Of a stretch of 64,000 bases of DNA, positions 49,719 to 57,500 are shown piece by piece. The translations under genes were made by a program, and so were the position numbers. Each line of letters starts with the position of its first letter. The stretch's first letter is position 1. This stretch comes from an uncultured Rhodospirillales bacterium (GTDB lineage: Bacteria > Pseudomonadota > Alphaproteobacteria > Acetobacterales > Acetobacteraceae). The notes below the pieces were generated by a model. It was not told where the DNA came from. It did no database searches and was given only the letters and a program-made list of their open reading frames with translations. Where the stretch lies: assembly GCA_903835235.1 (NCBI GenBank), contig CAILMF010000055.1, positions 310,001 through 374,000 of the forward strand, given 5' to 3'.

Positions 49719-50696
49719 ATGACCGACCTTTCCCGCCGCACCCTGCTCGGCGCCACCGCCGCCACGCTCGCAGCCCCCGCCATGGCGCAGCCGCGCTGGC
49801 CCTCGCGCCCGGTACAGATGCTCTGCCCCTGGGCCGCCGGCGGCGGCACGGATGCCGTGCTGCGCATGATCGCGATCCTGCTGGAGAAGGAGCTCGGCCA
49901 GCCCTTCAACGTGGTCAACCGCACCGGTGGCTCCGGTGTGGTCGGGCATGCCGCGATCAGCCAGGCGGCGCCGGACGGCTACACGCTGGGCATGATCACC
50001 GCCGAGATCTGCATGCTGCACTGGCAGGGACTCACAGAAATCACCTATCGCAACTACACGCCGCTGGGCCTGATGAACAACGACGCGCCGGGCGTGACGG
50101 TGAACGTCAACTCGCCCCACCGCGACGTGAAGGCGCTGGCCGAGGCGATCAAGGCCAGCCGTCCCGGCCAGTTGAAGGCCAGCGGCACCGGGCAGGGCGG
50201 CATCTGGCACCTGGCGCTGGCCGGTTGGCTGAACGCCATGGGGCTGAAGGCCGACCATGTGCGCTGGGTGCCCAGCAACGGCGCGGCGCCGGCCATGCAG
50301 GACCTGGCGGCGGGCGGGCTGGACTTCACCACCTGCTCGATCCCGGAGGCGCGGGCCATGCTGGACGCCAACCGCGCCCGCGCCCTGGCGGTGATGGCGC
50401 CGGCGCGGGTCAGCGCCTTCCCGACGATCCCGACGCTGAAGGAGGCGATGGGGCTGGACTACAACAACGGCGCCTGGCGCGGCATCGCCGGCCCGCCCGG
50501 CCTGCCGGCGCCGGTGGCGCAGGCCATGGAAGCCGCGCTGGACAAGGTGTTCAAGAGCAAGGACTACCAGGACTTCCTGCTGGCCCGCGGCTTCGGCGCT
50601 GTCTATGAGAATGCCGCCGGCTTCGCCCGCCACCTCGCGGCGGCGGATATCTCGCTCGGCAACTCGATGAAGGAAGCCGGGCTGGCGAAGGCCTGA
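49719..50696 (+). CDS. tctC: Tripartite tricarboxylate transporter receptor TctC
   Basis: 325 residues with twin-arginine signal 'SRRTLLGATAATLAAPAMAQ'. Family segments: 'MLCPWAAGGGTDAVLRMIAI', 'VVNRTGGSGVVGHAAIS', 'APDGYTLGMITAEICML', 'VRWVPSNGAAPAMQDLAAG'. It differs from the other window receptors in having 'CPWAAGGGTD' in the ligand loop. It is the likely partner of the TctBA genes upstream despite the intervening reversed GNAT gene. AACACTCCGGAGG precedes the ATG. Confidence 0.92.
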   Translation: MTDLSRRTLLGATAATLAAPAMAQPRWPSRPVQMLCPWAAGGGTDAVLRMIAILLEKELGQPFNVVNRTGGSGVVGHAAISQAAPDGYTLGMITAEICMLHWQGLTEITYRNYTPLGLMNNDAPGVTVNVNSPHRDVKALAEAIKASRPGQLKASGTGQGGIWHLALAGWLNAMGLKADHVRWVPSNGAAPAMQDLAAGGLDFTTCSIPEARAMLDANRARALAVMAPARVSAFPTIPTLKEAMGLDYNNGAWRGIAGPPGLPAPVAQAMEAALDKVFKSKDYQDFLLARGFGAVYENAAGFARHLAAADISLGNSMKEAGLAKA

Positions 50697-50820
50697 CGCG
50701 CTCGTCGCGTCATGCCGCCGGCACGAGGCATCGCCTGGTGCCGGGACCGCGCAGGCGGCCCCCCAACCGCACCCCGTGATTGAGGGGGGCGGCACCGCTG
50801 AAACCAACGGGCACAGCACC

Positions 50821-50851
50821 ATCCGCCCACGCTGCATCGGTGTGGGCGGAT
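50821..50851. terminator. Inverted repeat between tctC and the sulfotransferase gene
   Basis: ATCCGCCCAC (50821-50830) pairs exactly with GTGGGCGGAT (50842-50851) across an 11-base loop. It lies in the 250-bp spacer between two convergent genes, which otherwise shows no gene. No T-run follows. Confidence 0.5.
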
Positions 50852-50946
50852 GTCGTGCGGCAGGTTGAATGGGTCGCAGGGCAGGAAATCCGCTCTGCCG
50901 CTGCCATCGGAACGGAAATCGCCCCAAGCAACTTGGCCGTTGAGAA

Positions 50947-51894
50947 TCAGTCCAGCACCCAGTCGCGCCCATTGTTGGCGATGTGGACATCCGCCTCGCC
51001 TTCGACCCGCAGGACCACCCGGTGGCTGCGGCCGTCACGCCAGGCGGCCGGCACCGCCAGGCTGAAGGCGTGCCGGCCATCGGTTCCGAAGGCGTTTACC
51101 AGGTCTTCGCGGAAGCCGTCGGCGACGCCGCTGGCCACCGCCTGGCCGTCCAGCTCCAGGCTGAACCGCACCGGCTGCCCTGGCGCATGGGGGCGCCGCA
51201 GCCAGCCGGCCACCTGCGCGCCCACCTGGTCCAGCGCCCCTTCCACGCGGCGCGCCCGGGTGCTTGCCAGATATTCCGGGGATCGGGCCCGGGCGCTGGC
51301 CAGGGCGTCGGCCAGCGCCGCATTGGCCGGGGCCAGGCCGGCAAACCCCGCCAGCGCCTGCGCCACCTCGGCGCGGTCCTGCATGGCCCGTTCGTAGGAG
51401 AGATACAGGCAAGGCCAGGGCACGGTCCGCAACCAGCTGGTCAGGCGCTGAAGGTCGGCCTGCGCGCGGGCCATGCTGGCTTCGGGATTGAGCCCCTGCG
51501 AGACCGCCTCGCGCTGTCCGGCTGCCACGGGGTCGCGGTACACCGCCACCAGGTGCGGCGCCCGCATCCGCCGATAGATCGGCTCCAGGATGTGGCTTGG
51601 GTATTTCCAGCCCCATACCGGGTGGCGGGCGTTGCGCTGGGCCACCAGGCGGTCCACGGCGGCCAGGTCCAGCGGCGCGCCGCCGGCCAGGTGGCGCTCG
51701 GCCAGCCTGCCCAGCGCGGCATCCTGGACGGTTGCGCCCAGCTGCTCGCCCATGGGAACCCCCAGCGCCTGCAGCATGGCCGCGACCATGCTGGTTCCGC
51801 CGCGCGCCGCCCCCAGCACAACCAGCGTGCGCGGCTGGCCGGGTGGCAACGGCGTGCCGCGCAGGAAGAAGGCGGAGGGTTGTTCAAGTTGCAT
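50947..51894 (-). CDS. Sulfotransferase-family protein
   Basis: 315 residues. The PAPS phosphosulfate loop 'VVLGAARGGTSMVAAMLQAL' is canonical (RGGTS), 'HLVAVYRDPVAAGQREAVSQ' is the 3'-phosphate strand with Arg-Asp-Pro, and 'LYLSYERAM' matches the following core strand. Residues ~235-315 form an added beta-rich domain ('VRFSLELDGQAVASGVADGF') seen in some carbohydrate-active proteins. It likely sulfates a surface glycan. Monocistronic, divergent from the cold-shock gene. Confidence 0.8.
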   Translation of the reverse strand: MQLEQPSAFFLRGTPLPPGQPRTLVVLGAARGGTSMVAAMLQALGVPMGEQLGATVQDAALGRLAERHLAGGAPLDLAAVDRLVAQRNARHPVWGWKYPSHILEPIYRRMRAPHLVAVYRDPVAAGQREAVSQGLNPEASMARAQADLQRLTSWLRTVPWPCLYLSYERAMQDRAEVAQALAGFAGLAPANAALADALASARARSPEYLASTRARRVEGALDQVGAQVAGWLRRPHAPGQPVRFSLELDGQAVASGVADGFREDLVNAFGTDGRHAFSLAVPAAWRDGRSHRVVLRVEGEADVHIANNGRDWVLD

Positions 51895-51984
51895 GCGCTG
51901 TTCCGTATTTGCTTAACCAATGATGCGCGAAAGCGCGTTGCCCCGCAGCATTGTTCAATCGCCGCCACGTCACGGCGCTTCCAG

Positions 51985-52013
51985 TTGCAAGTGCGTCTCC
52001 GAGGGTCCATATG
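51985..52013 (+). promoter_or_regulatory. Candidate promoter for the cold-shock gene
   Basis: TTGCAA (51985-51990) and CATATG (52008-52013) are 17 bases apart. Transcription from here would give a leader of about 160 bases before the csp ATG, the length known for thermosensing cspA leaders. The -10 match is weak, so this is tentative. Confidence 0.35.
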
Positions 52014-52177
52014 GGGCGAGTCAACTCGTTTGGTTCGGCTTTCCCCTCCCTTCGAGCTCCTGGTGGTCCCCCGGATCGCGAGCGCAGCCCCGAACCCGGT
52101 GTCCGTCCCTGTCCGATCGGTTTGGCCCACCAGGCATCTCGCGTGGTGGCAACCCCCTGTTCAAAGGGATACTCTAC

Positions 52178-52384
52178 ATGTCCATTGGCACCGTTAAGTG
52201 GTTCAACCCGACCAAGGGCTTCGGTTTCATTCAGCCGGAAGATGGCACTGCCGACGTGTTCGTTCACATCTCGGACGTTGAGCGTTCGGGCCTCGGCAGC
52301 CTGAAGGAAGGCCAGAAGATCAGCTTCGAGCTGATGCGCGGCAAGAACGGCAAGTCCAGCGCGACCAACCTGAAGTCCGCCTGA
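52178..52384 (+). CDS. Cold-shock protein (CspA family)
   Basis: 68 residues, one cold-shock domain: MSIGTVKWFNPTKGFGFIQP contains RNP1 (KGFGFI), 'DVFVHISDVER' contains RNP2. It is an RNA chaperone that binds single-stranded nucleic acid. AAAGGGA precedes the ATG. The 283-bp upstream spacer and the likely long leader suggest temperature- or growth-dependent control. A UUCG-loop hairpin follows 10 bases after the stop. Confidence 0.95.
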   Translation: MSIGTVKWFNPTKGFGFIQPEDGTADVFVHISDVERSGLGSLKEGQKISFELMRGKNGKSSATNLKSA

Positions 52385-52393
52385 GACGAGACC

Positions 52394-52415
52394 GGGGACA
52401 GCTTCGGCTGTCCCC
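52394..52415 (+). terminator. UUCG-tetraloop hairpin after csp
   Basis: GGGGACAGC and GCTGTCCCC form a perfect 9-bp stem closed by a TTCG tetraloop, an exceptionally stable RNA hairpin. No T-run follows, so it may protect the csp mRNA 3' end or attenuate read-through into the next small gene rather than fully terminate. Confidence 0.7.
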
Positions 52416-52456
52416 ACCCCGGCTTCCGCTGAAACCCTTGCAATGAAAAGCGAGCC

Positions 52457-52636
52457 ATGGCGCGCAAGCCCAATTACGGCCTGAACCGGGCCGACGTTAA
52501 CCGGTCCAAGCAAGCCAAGCAGGAAGAGAAGCAGCGCGCGAAGGAAGCCGCCGTGGCTGAACGCAAAGCCGCGCGCGAGGCCGACATGGCTGCCGGTCGC
52601 CCCGTCTCCCCTGAGAACGCGGCCGACCAGGACTGA
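52457..52636 (+). CDS. Small highly charged hypothetical protein
   Basis: A 59-residue protein starting MARKPNYGLNRADVNRSKQA and rich in Lys, Arg, Glu and Ala ('KQEEKQRAKEAAVAERKAAR'), predicted to be one long helix and probably nucleic-acid-associated or ribosome-associated. GAAAAGCGAG precedes the ATG. It follows csp by 72 bases on the same strand. Short proteins beginning MARKPNY are found in other alphaproteobacteria, but I know no function. Codon use is like that of its neighbours. Confidence 0.7.
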   Translation: MARKPNYGLNRADVNRSKQAKQEEKQRAKEAAVAERKAAREADMAAGRPVSPENAADQD

Positions 52637-52683
52637 CCTGACCGTCGCTCAAGGCACAGCGGCAAACCCGAGGAGTGCCTGAC

Positions 52684-52902
52684 ATGGCGAAGCGCAAGGA
52701 CGACGGCAAGTTCGTGCTGTTCGATGTGATGTATGAGGACGGCACGCGCCGTTCGAACCGCAAGGTACCGACCGAGTTGCTCGGCGGCCTGGATGGCGAC
52801 GAACCCGCCCGCACCGAGATCGAAGCCCAGGACGCGCGGATCGCCGCTGCCTCCGGCAAGCCGGCCATCGGCATCGTCACGCTGGAACGCACCGGGCGCT
52901 GA
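52684..52902 (+). CDS. Small hypothetical protein
   Basis: 72 residues: MAKRKDDGKFVLFDVMYEDG, then 'SNRKVPTELLGGLDGDEP' and a helical C-terminus ending 'IGIVTLERTGR'. The start pattern suggests a small beta-hairpin followed by a helix. AGGAG lies 9 bases before ATG 52684; the in-frame GTG 52675 is less likely. Third co-oriented gene after csp and the 59-residue gene, ending at an intrinsic terminator. Function unknown. Confidence 0.72.
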   Translation: MAKRKDDGKFVLFDVMYEDGTRRSNRKVPTELLGGLDGDEPARTEIEAQDARIAAASGKPAIGIVTLERTGR

Positions 52903-52921
52903 CGCGGCACCGCATGGGGCA

Positions 52922-52954
52922 AGCCGCCCGGCCACCTGGCCCCGGCGGCTTTTT
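52922..52954 (+). terminator. Intrinsic terminator after the csp-linked small genes
   Basis: AGCCGCCCGG pairs with CCGGCGGCT with one bulged base, and five T follow (52950-52954). Good rho-independent structure on the plus strand, closing the csp region. Confidence 0.8.
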
Positions 52955-52962
52955 CCTGCGCG

Positions 52963-53235
52963 CTACCCCAGCCCCACGCCAGCCGCGCGCAGCAGCAGCC
53001 ACAGCCCCGCCAGCAGCACCAATGTGCCGATGAGCGCAACGCTGGCCAGCGTTAGCGTGCCGCCCAGCCCGGCCTCCGGCCGATGGCCGCTGCCCCAGCG
53101 CAGCCACCCCGCAAAGCCAAGCAGTCCCAGCCCGGCCAGCGCGTAGAGCAGGCCATCCACCACCATGCCGGAGCTGCCACCCTTGGTGGCGTCCACCAGC
53201 AGGCTGATCATGAACTGCTCAAGCGCCTGGCGCAT
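52963..53235 (-). CDS. Small two-helix membrane protein
   Basis: 90 residues with two hydrophobic spans ('VVDGLLYALAGLGLLGFAGW' and 'LASVALIGTLVLLAGLWLLL'), joined by a short polar loop with 'RWGSGHRPEAGLG'. No family recognised. It is downstream of the SDR on the same strand after an 18-base gap and may be co-transcribed. Coding is supported by the clear hydrophobic pattern and start MRQALEQF, but not by homology. Confidence 0.6.
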   Translation of the reverse strand: MRQALEQFMISLLVDATKGGSSGMVVDGLLYALAGLGLLGFAGWLRWGSGHRPEAGLGGTLTLASVALIGTLVLLAGLWLLLRAAGVGLG

Positions 53236-53253
53236 GGTGGCGGCGCCGGCGCG

Positions 53254-54030
53254 CTACAGGTGCTTGCCGCCATCCACCAGAATGACGGTGCCGGTGGTCA
53301 GCCGCATATGGGTGATGGCGCCCATGATCGTCACCGCGACATCGTCCGCTTCCGTCACCGTATGCAGTGCGGAGGAAGCGGCCTGTTTCTCCACCACCTC
53401 GCGCCCGCGGCCGGGCACGAAGTCCGTCGCGACGGCGGAAGGCGAGATACTGATCACGCGCACCCCGTCATGCCCCAGCACGCGCGCCAGCGACATGCCC
53501 ATGGTGTCCATCGCGGCCTTGGACGCACCGTAGATGATGCTGCTGCCGCTGCCGGAAATGGCGGCGAGCGAGCTGATGTTGATGATGATGGCGTCGCCGC
53601 TGGCCTTCAGCAGCGGCGCAAAGGCGCGGATGGTCGCGAAGGGGCCGCGCACATTGGTGCTCAGCACCAGGTCGATCAGCGCGTCGTCCAGCGCTTCCAG
53701 GTTGCTGTGCGGCACGGCGCGCGTGACCGCGGCGCTGTTCACCAGCACGTCGCAGCGGCCGAGCTTGGCCGTCACCTCCGCCGCCGCCGCCCTGATCGCC
53801 GCCGTGTCGGTCATCGGGATGCGCAGCGCGATATGCCCCTTGCCCGGCAGGCTGGCGACCAGCGCCTGGGCGCGTTCGGCGCCCTCGTTGTAGCCGACCA
53901 CGCAGGTGGCGCCCTTGGCGGCCAGCCGGCGCACCGTGGCGGCGCCGATGCCGTTGCTGCCGCCGGCCACCACGGCCACCCGGCCGGTCAGATCATATTC
54001 GCCAAGATTGCCCGGCTTCACATCGGCCAT
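53254..54030 (-). CDS. Short-chain dehydrogenase/reductase
   Basis: 258-residue classical SDR: 'AVVAGGSNGIGAATVRRLAA' (TGxxxGIG variant), 'NSAAVTRAV' in place of NNAG, catalytic Ser in 'NISSLAAISG', 'YGASKAAMDTM' with Tyr and Lys. GGAAGGA precedes ATG 54030. The Asp/Tyr after the second strand ('VGYNEGAE') suggests NADP(H). It is divergent from a TctC receptor with a 74-base spacer, an SDR-TctC association also seen at 17.5-19.3 kb. Confidence 0.88.
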   Translation of the reverse strand: MADVKPGNLGEYDLTGRVAVVAGGSNGIGAATVRRLAAKGATCVVGYNEGAERAQALVASLPGKGHIALRIPMTDTAAIRAAAAEVTAKLGRCDVLVNSAAVTRAVPHSNLEALDDALIDLVLSTNVRGPFATIRAFAPLLKASGDAIIINISSLAAISGSGSSIIYGASKAAMDTMGMSLARVLGHDGVRVISISPSAVATDFVPGRGREVVEKQAASSALHTVTEADDVAVTIMGAITHMRLTTGTVILVDGGKHL

Positions 54031-54104
54031 GGTCGCGTCCTTCCCTCTGGTCCAGGCGCGACAATCCGCCCAAACTGCGCCCACGAAAAGGGGAGACGCC
54101 GAGG

Positions 54105-55064
54105 ATGCGCCGCAGGGCCTTCACGTCAGGGTTGCTGGCCATGCCGGCCGTCGCGCGCGCGCAAGCCGAGCAATGGCCGGACCGCCCGATCACGCTGCTG
54201 CAGGGCTTCGGCCCCGGCGGCAATGGCGATGTGTTGGCGCGGCTGGCCGCCGGCCCGCTTGCCGCCGCGCTGGGCCAGCCGGTGGTGGTGGAGGGCCGCC
54301 CCGGCGCCGGCGGGAATCTCGCCAGCGACGCCACCGCCAAGGCGCGGCCGGACGGCTATACCTTCGTCATGCTGACCGGCGGCCATACCGCCAGCGCCGC
54401 CATCTACAACCGGCTGCCCTTCGACCCCGTGGCGGATTTCAGCTTCATCGGCAGCTGGGTGGCCTTTCCGCTGGCCATGGCCACGCGCGCCGATGCGCCC
54501 TGGCAGAACCTGGCGCAGGTGATCGCCGCCGCGAAGGAGAAGCCCGGCAGCATCACCTATGCCACCAGCGGAGTCGGCACCACGCAGCACCTGGCCGCCG
54601 AGCTGCTGGCGCAGACCACGGGCATTCAGTTGAACCACGTGCCCTACCGCGGCGGCACCGCGCCGCTGCCGGATGTGCTTTCCGGCCGTGTCGACCTGTA
54701 CATGGACACCATCACCACCACCGGCCCCGGCATCCGCGATGGCAAGCTGCGCGGCATCGGCGTGACCAGCCCCGGGGTCTGGCCGCTGCTGCCGGAAGCG
54801 CCGCCGATGGCTGCCACCGTGCCGGGTTTCCAGGTGATGTCCTGGGCCGGGATGGCCGGCCCGCCCGGCCTGCCGGCGCCGATCGTGCAACGGATGAACG
54901 CCGAACTGCACAAGGCCATGGCATTGCCGGAGGTGCAGGCGCGCATGGCCACGCTGGGGGCGATCGCGAAGCCGGACAGCCCGACGGAGTTCACCCGGCT
55001 GGTGACGGACCAGGTGAGGACCTGGCGCCAGGTGGTGGCAAAGGCGGGGATCGAGCGGCAGTAG
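54105..55064 (+). CDS. Tripartite tricarboxylate transporter receptor (TctC/Bug family)
   Basis: 319 residues with twin-arginine-like signal MRRRAFTSGLLAMPAVARAQ. Family segments: 'LLQGFGPGGNGDVLARLAAG', 'VVVEGRPGAGGNLASDATAK', 'RPDGYTFVMLTGGHTASAA', 'HVPYRGGTAPLPDVLSG'. Orphan receptor without TctA/TctB next to it. GAAAAGGGGAGA precedes the start. A palindromic terminator follows immediately. Confidence 0.92.
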   Translation: MRRRAFTSGLLAMPAVARAQAEQWPDRPITLLQGFGPGGNGDVLARLAAGPLAAALGQPVVVEGRPGAGGNLASDATAKARPDGYTFVMLTGGHTASAAIYNRLPFDPVADFSFIGSWVAFPLAMATRADAPWQNLAQVIAAAKEKPGSITYATSGVGTTQHLAAELLAQTTGIQLNHVPYRGGTAPLPDVLSGRVDLYMDTITTTGPGIRDGKLRGIGVTSPGVWPLLPEAPPMAATVPGFQVMSWAGMAGPPGLPAPIVQRMNAELHKAMALPEVQARMATLGAIAKPDSPTEFTRLVTDQVRTWRQVVAKAGIERQ

Positions 55065-55092
55065 GGGCGGCAGCCAAGCGGACCGCCGCCCC
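55064..55092. terminator. Bidirectional hairpin between TctC and RTX genes
   Basis: GGGGCGGC (55064-55071) pairs with GCCGCCCC (55085-55092); the left arm begins within the TAG stop of the TctC gene. Eleven bases separate it from the convergent RTX gene. No strong T-run. Confidence 0.6.
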
Positions 55093-55103
55093 TGCATCAT
55101 CGG

Positions 55104-56351
55104 CTATGCGACCACATGCAGTTCCGAGGCGTAGAGCCAGGGGTGTTCAGCTGTGTCGGCGGGGTCCATGTTGGTGTTGATGGTGGCGATGAGGTGCTTC
55201 GACTGCGCACCATTGCCGTCCGGGTCGAAATACAGCCGGCCGTCGGCTTTCCCGTAGACGAAGGTCGGCATTGCGTAGATTGGGTTCGCGCCCACCACCA
55301 GGTGCGTCATCAGATCCTCGCCCGGCGTGAACGCGCCGCCGAAATCCGCGGCCGAGATGGTGATGCTGCTGTTGGCGTGCCAGCCCATGATGAGGTCGCT
55401 GCTAGAACTGGCGTTGTGCAGCACGAAGCTGACGCTGTTGGCACTGGTGCTGCCAAAAAGCGTATCGTGCCCACTGCCACCATCCAACGTGTTGTTGCCG
55501 CCACCGAGGTTGATGGTGGCATCGCCGGCATGGAGTACGTCGTTGCCGGCGCCGCCCATGAGGACATCGGTGCCCCAGTAGCCGAACAGCGTGTCGTTGC
55601 CGGTGCCGCCGTCCAGCGTGTTGAAGCCGTCGTCGAAATCACCGAGGAAGACGGATCGGCCGCCATCGCTGCTGATGATGTTCGAGCTCCGCTCCAGGCT
55701 GTGGGCGTAGATCACGTCGTTGCCGTCGCCGCCCAGCAACTGGTTGTGGCCGAAACCGCCGTAGATGGTGTCATTGTTGGCGCCACCATCCAGCGTGTTG
55801 TGGCCGGTCAGCAACTCCCGGTTGCCCCAAAAGGAATGGGTATCGGCAACCAGGAGATCGTTGCCGGAGCCGCCCTGCAGCCGGTCCCAGTGCATGGAAC
55901 TGCCGTAGATGCTGTCATTGCCAGAGCCGCCGTCGAGCGTGCTGTAGCCCCGTTGGCTGGTGTTGTCGTAGTAGTACCGAGTGTCGGGCTGGTGGTAGCC
56001 GGTGAACAGTACATCGTTGCCGGCGCCGCCGCTCAGGCTGTCGTTGTTGTCCGTTTCCGACCTCAGCTCGCCCACGTTTACCATGAGCGTGTCGTTGCCT
56101 GCGCCGCCCATCAGCGTCGCGTTGCCGAAGCCACCATCGATGAGAAAGTCGTTTCCGGCACCGCCGCCCAGCAGGTCGTTGCCGCCAAAGCCGGTTATGG
56201 TGTCATCGCCGCCAACGCCTAATATTGTGTCGTCGCGCGTGGTGCCGTGAACGGAATCGTTGAACTTCGTGCCGGAGATACGGGCTCCGGTGGTCGGGGT
56301 GATAGGCACTGAAAAGCCCTCCGCGGTTACGGACGGATGCCAAAGGGGCAT
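55104..56351 (-). CDS. RTX-type calcium-binding repeat protein
   Basis: 415 residues. After a short N-terminus (MPLWHPSVTAEGFSVP) come about a dozen RTX nonapeptides of the GGxGNDxLx type ('GGAGNDTL', 'GGSGNDLL', 'GGTGNDTL'), scattered singly or in pairs rather than in one array, which would bind Ca2+ and fold as a beta-roll. The C-terminal ~90 residues resemble a terminal secretion region. No cleavable signal peptide is present, in line with type I secretion, yet no secretion genes are in the window. AT-rich ATAATTATA at ~56400 is a likely promoter element. A longer frame upstream is not supported. Confidence 0.8.
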   Translation of the reverse strand: MPLWHPSVTAEGFSVPITPTTGARISGTKFNDSVHGTTRDDTILGVGGDDTITGFGGNDLLGGGAGNDFLIDGGFGNATLMGGAGNDTLMVNVGELRSETDNNDSLSGGAGNDVLFTGYHQPDTRYYYDNTSQRGYSTLDGGSGNDSIYGSSMHWDRLQGGSGNDLLVADTHSFWGNRELLTGHNTLDGGANNDTIYGGFGHNQLLGGDGNDVIYAHSLERSSNIISSDGGRSVFLGDFDDGFNTLDGGTGNDTLFGYWGTDVLMGGAGNDVLHAGDATINLGGGNNTLDGGSGHDTLFGSTSANSVSFVLHNASSSSDLIMGWHANSSITISAADFGGAFTPGEDLMTHLVVGANPIYAMPTFVYGKADGRLYFDPDGNGAQSKHLIATINTNMDPADTAEHPWLYASELHVVA

Positions 56352-56495
56352 GCCGCCCTGCTGCCATGAGGGTGCGCGGGAGAGGTTGCCGCATCGCGGT
56401 ATAATTATGCCGGAAGTGTGACATGCGATTGAGGTGCGGAGGTTGCAGCGCGGCACTGGTCAAGCCTGCGGGCGCAACCGCCGCCCCGCCGGCGG

Positions 56496-57500
56496 CTATT
56501 TCGCCGCTGGCAGTACCGCCAGCACTTCCCGCCGCACCCGGCCCAGCAGGCTGCCGCGATAGGCCGCGTCGTTCTTCGCCATGTAGTCCCGCGCCACCGG
56601 CGTGGGCAGTTGCCGCGGCGCGGCGCGCGCCAGCCGCAGCGCCGCCGGCCCGGCCGCCAGCCCCTGGCGCAGCACGCCGTTGCGCGCGCCACGCACCAGG
56701 TAGCCCAGGTAGCGCGGCAGCAGCGCCAGCACGCCGTCGCCGGATTTCAGCCCGATGTAGAGCCGGTTGCGCACGAAGTAGTGCCAGCGCGTGCCGGACC
56801 ATGAAAAGCGGTGCTCGCCGGAGACCTTGTGCCGCACCGCGATGTCGCCGCGATAGCGGATGCGCCAGCCCTGGTTGATGGCGCGCAGGGAGAAGTCGAA
56901 CTCCTCCCAGCAGAAGAACAGCGCGTCGTCATAGCCGCCCGCCGCGTCCCAGGCCGCGCGCCGAATGGCGTGGCCGGCGCCGACGAAGGTGCAGGCGTCG
57001 AAGCTGCCGGCGGCCTTGGGAAACAGCGAGAGCGGGTAGCCCCAGCTGGAAAAATCCTCGGCGCCCGTTGCGTACACCAATATCCGGCAGCCCACCGCGG
57101 CCAGATCCGGCGCCTCGTCCAGCGCCGCCACGGCGCGGGCCAGGGTGGTCGCGTCGGCAAACTCGGCGTCGTTGTCCAGCGCGAAGATCGCCCGCGCATG
57201 GCCCAGCGCGCTGGCCCGGTTGCGCCCGCCGGCCACGCCGTGGTTGCGCTCCAGCCGCACCAGCGTCGCGTCCTCGGCGCCGGCGACGGCGGCGGCCAGC
57301 CGGTCCAGGTTCTCCGGCGTGCTGCCCTGGTCGGCGATCCAGACATGCTTGGCCAGGCCCTGCTGCGCCCGGGCTGACGCAATGGCGGCGATGGTCTCCT
57401 CGGCGCGGTCCATCGCCAGGATGATGACGTCGGCGTCGTAGTCGGCCGGCGCTGACGCGGCGCCGGCGATCAGCTCGGGTGCGGGGTAGCGCGCGCTCAT
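56496..57500 (-). CDS. Family-2 glycosyltransferase (rhamnosyltransferase-like)
   Basis: 334 residues. 'YDADVIILAMDRAEETIAAI' is an atypical first strand, 'NHGVAGGRNRASALGHARAI' and 'ALDNDAEFAD' (DxD-like) form the nucleotide site, and 'FFCWEEFDFSLRAINQGWRI' is the acceptor region with the conserved E-D/E pair. It is soluble or peripherally bound. ATG 57500 overlaps the upstream GT2 stop as ATGA. Last gene of the exopolysaccharide operon; a CCGCCG/CGGCGG hairpin downstream (56470-56490) may end transcription. Confidence 0.85.
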   Translation of the reverse strand: MSARYPAPELIAGAASAPADYDADVIILAMDRAEETIAAIASARAQQGLAKHVWIADQGSTPENLDRLAAAVAGAEDATLVRLERNHGVAGGRNRASALGHARAIFALDNDAEFADATTLARAVAALDEAPDLAAVGCRILVYATGAEDFSSWGYPLSLFPKAAGSFDACTFVGAGHAIRRAAWDAAGGYDDALFFCWEEFDFSLRAINQGWRIRYRGDIAVRHKVSGEHRFSWSGTRWHYFVRNRLYIGLKSGDGVLALLPRYLGYLVRGARNGVLRQGLAAGPAALRLARAAPRQLPTPVARDYMAKNDAAYRGSLLGRVRREVLAVLPAAK

